Positions 62,910-64,000 of a stretch of 64,000 nucleotides of DNA are shown here, piece by piece (position 1 is the stretch's first letter; each line of letters opens with the position of its first letter). Position numbers and translations under genes: made by a program. The DNA is from Diorhabda sublineata (Eukaryota > Arthropoda > Insecta > Coleoptera > Chrysomelidae). Location: NCBI RefSeq assembly GCF_026230105.1, contig NC_079475.1:30812086-30876085 (forward strand). Reading direction: 5' to 3'. Below the pieces are notes generated by a model that saw only the letters and a list, made by a program, of their open reading frames with translations, was not told the DNA's origin and did no database searches.

Positions 62910-63725
62910 TTCAAGCTAGACACAATAACTATTATAATGATAAAAAACCCACCCGAGAAAGGCATTATGCTTATCACTTATCTTCAATGCTATCCTACAC
63001 TTAAACTACTCTTCAAAAACAGTAGAAATAATACTAATCCCTAACGAGAGCAAAAACCTAAATGAAATATTCTTATATAGGGCCATAAGCCTACTACCAG
63101 TCGCATCCAAAATACTTGGAATGCTGCTGCTCCAAGGAATTTACTCAGATCCTGAAACAGAGGAATGAATACCACACCACCAATACGGTTTTCGGAAAGA
63201 ACACTCTACTATTCAGCAGGTTCATAGATATTTACACCACATAAACATTGCAATGGAAAACAAACAGCACTGCACAGATGTCTTCTTAGATGCTAGCCAA
63301 GCCTTTGATAAGGTTTGGCATTTAGGCTTAATATTCAAAATTAAGAAATATCTCTCTATTACCTACCAGAAACTGTTAAGATCCTATCTGAGCGAATTTC
63401 AAGCAAAAGTGAATCAAAGTATCTCCATCAATTTTCCAATAAAATCAGGAGTTCCGTAGGACAGTGTTCTGGGAGAACTATTATATGTGCTATTTACAGC
63501 AAACCTATCGACTAATGACGAAACCATCACTGGAGCGTTTGCAGATGATACAGCTAAACTTGCAATCCATAAAAATCCAGTTACAGCATCTACCATACTT
63601 CAGACACAACTAAACAATGTTATGACCTGGTTACAGAAGTGGAGAATCAATGAAGAGAACAAATGAAGAAAAATCCGCCCAAGTAACATTTACCTTAAAA
63701 AATCAATGTCCCCCAGTTACGCTTA
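62910..63725 (+). pseudogene. Jockey-type reverse transcriptase fragment
   Basis: In order: PPEKGIMLITYL near 62950, VEIILIPNESKNLNEI at 63024 (usual 'AEIILIPKPGK'), RAISLLPVASKILGMLLLQG, IYSDPETEE then stop, IPHHQYGFRKEHSTIQQVHR (RT motif 'HQFGFR..HST.QQ'), DVFLDASQAFDKVWHLGL at about 63277-63330 (motif A, 'FLD...AFD.VWH'), INFPIKSGVP then stop and DSVLGELLYVLFTANL ('GVPQGSVLGPLLY'), AFADDTAKLAIH at about 63537 (catalytic FADD intact) and QLNNVMTWLQKWRINE. Divergence from the consensus is small, and only a few stops or frameshifts break it, so it is younger than most remnants here. The match stops near 63725. Confidence 0.93.
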
Positions 63726-63729
63726 ATAA

Positions 63730-64000
63730 CATTCATAGTTAGGGAGGCGAGGTCGCAAAATGGCGACATTTTCGAGACCTATCAAAATCGAAAGTAATTT
63801 CGAAAAGAGAAGCTCGTTTGGTAAAACCCGTTTTAGCGGTGGGTATGGCGTGTACGGTTTTTCAAAAATGTTAAAAAAACTTGGGCATTCTCGAGTGCGT
63901 CAGATATTCACAACACGTATGCCACAAGTGCCTCTGATAACAACGGTATACTAATCTGGCGGTTTGCGTGGTGGGGGTAGGCATATAAAGTAGTCAAAAA
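63730..64000 (+). other. GC-richer block of unknown type, cut by the window edge
   Basis: Starts right after the Jockey fragment with AGGGAGGCGAGGTCGCAAAA and ends GGTGGGGGTAGGCATATAAA. It holds a 64-codon plus-strand frame (63760-63954: MATFSRPIKIESNF, FGKTRFSGGYGVYGFSKML) rich in Lys, Arg and Gly, with no family recognised. The sharp compositional change at the retroelement end suggests another inserted repeat or a promoter/5' UTR-like region. It continues beyond the window. Confidence 0.35.

Noticed and set aside
1..64000. Search for tRNA, rRNA, CRISPR arrays and bacterial operon structure
   Set aside because: No cloverleaf with GTTCGA-type B box, no rRNA core sequence, no regularly spaced repeats. 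The window is eukaryotic repeat-rich DNA.

Overview
This window looks like gene-poor nuclear DNA from an insect. It is strongly AT-rich, every open frame is short, and there are several long (TA)n runs. The degraded mobile elements belong to families typical of insect genomes: several mariner lineages, Jockey-, I- and R1-type non-LTR retrotransposons, and a Penelope-like element. A beetle would fit the mix, but the sequence alone does not prove the order. I see no rRNA, no convincing tRNA, no CRISPR array, no bacterial operon structure and no conserved housekeeping gene.

Layout. 1-1110 holds two mariner transposase pieces. 4290-4780 is the 3' end of an R1-type retrotransposon (minus), followed by a mariner N-terminal piece (5168-5495, minus). 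13010-13800 is another mariner (minus). 16423-16656 is a non-LTR 3' fragment. 16837-18008 is the best-preserved DNA transposon, with terminal inverted repeats, flanking TA and a broken transposase. 20460-21990 is a 5'-truncated non-LTR element with reverse transcriptase and RNase H. 26890-27130 is mariner, 29291-29800 a reverse transcriptase fragment, and 31875-32359 an old 240-base tandem duplication. 34735-35215, 39084-39650, 40200-40900 and 50286-51000 are further mariner-type remnants. 43186-44360 is a reverse transcriptase remnant with an internal duplication, 47085-47990 an endonuclease domain of a non-LTR element, 52119-52545 an RNase H tail, and 55073-55543 an endonuclease-like fragment. 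56060-57105 is a Penelope-like element with the tail of its reverse transcriptase and a GIY-YIG endonuclease region. 62910-63725 is a Jockey-type reverse transcriptase fragment. The last 260 bases are compositionally different and run off the window.

The only candidate for a non-transposon gene is a small two-exon model on the minus strand at 45748-46317. It has an ATG, a strong splice donor, phase-compatible acceptors and a terminal exon, and encodes 93 residues of no family I recognise. It is a prediction from splice signals only. A second exon-like block lies 3' of it at 45190-45310.

The pieces do not work together as a pathway. The window is best read as a graveyard of transposons inserted in AT-rich intergenic or intronic DNA. 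I did not find a convincing undescribed biological system. The items most worth checking are the two-exon gene, the Penelope-like element, the endonuclease fragment at 55 kb and the unidentified GC-richer blocks at 58.9-59.8 kb and 63.74-64.0 kb.
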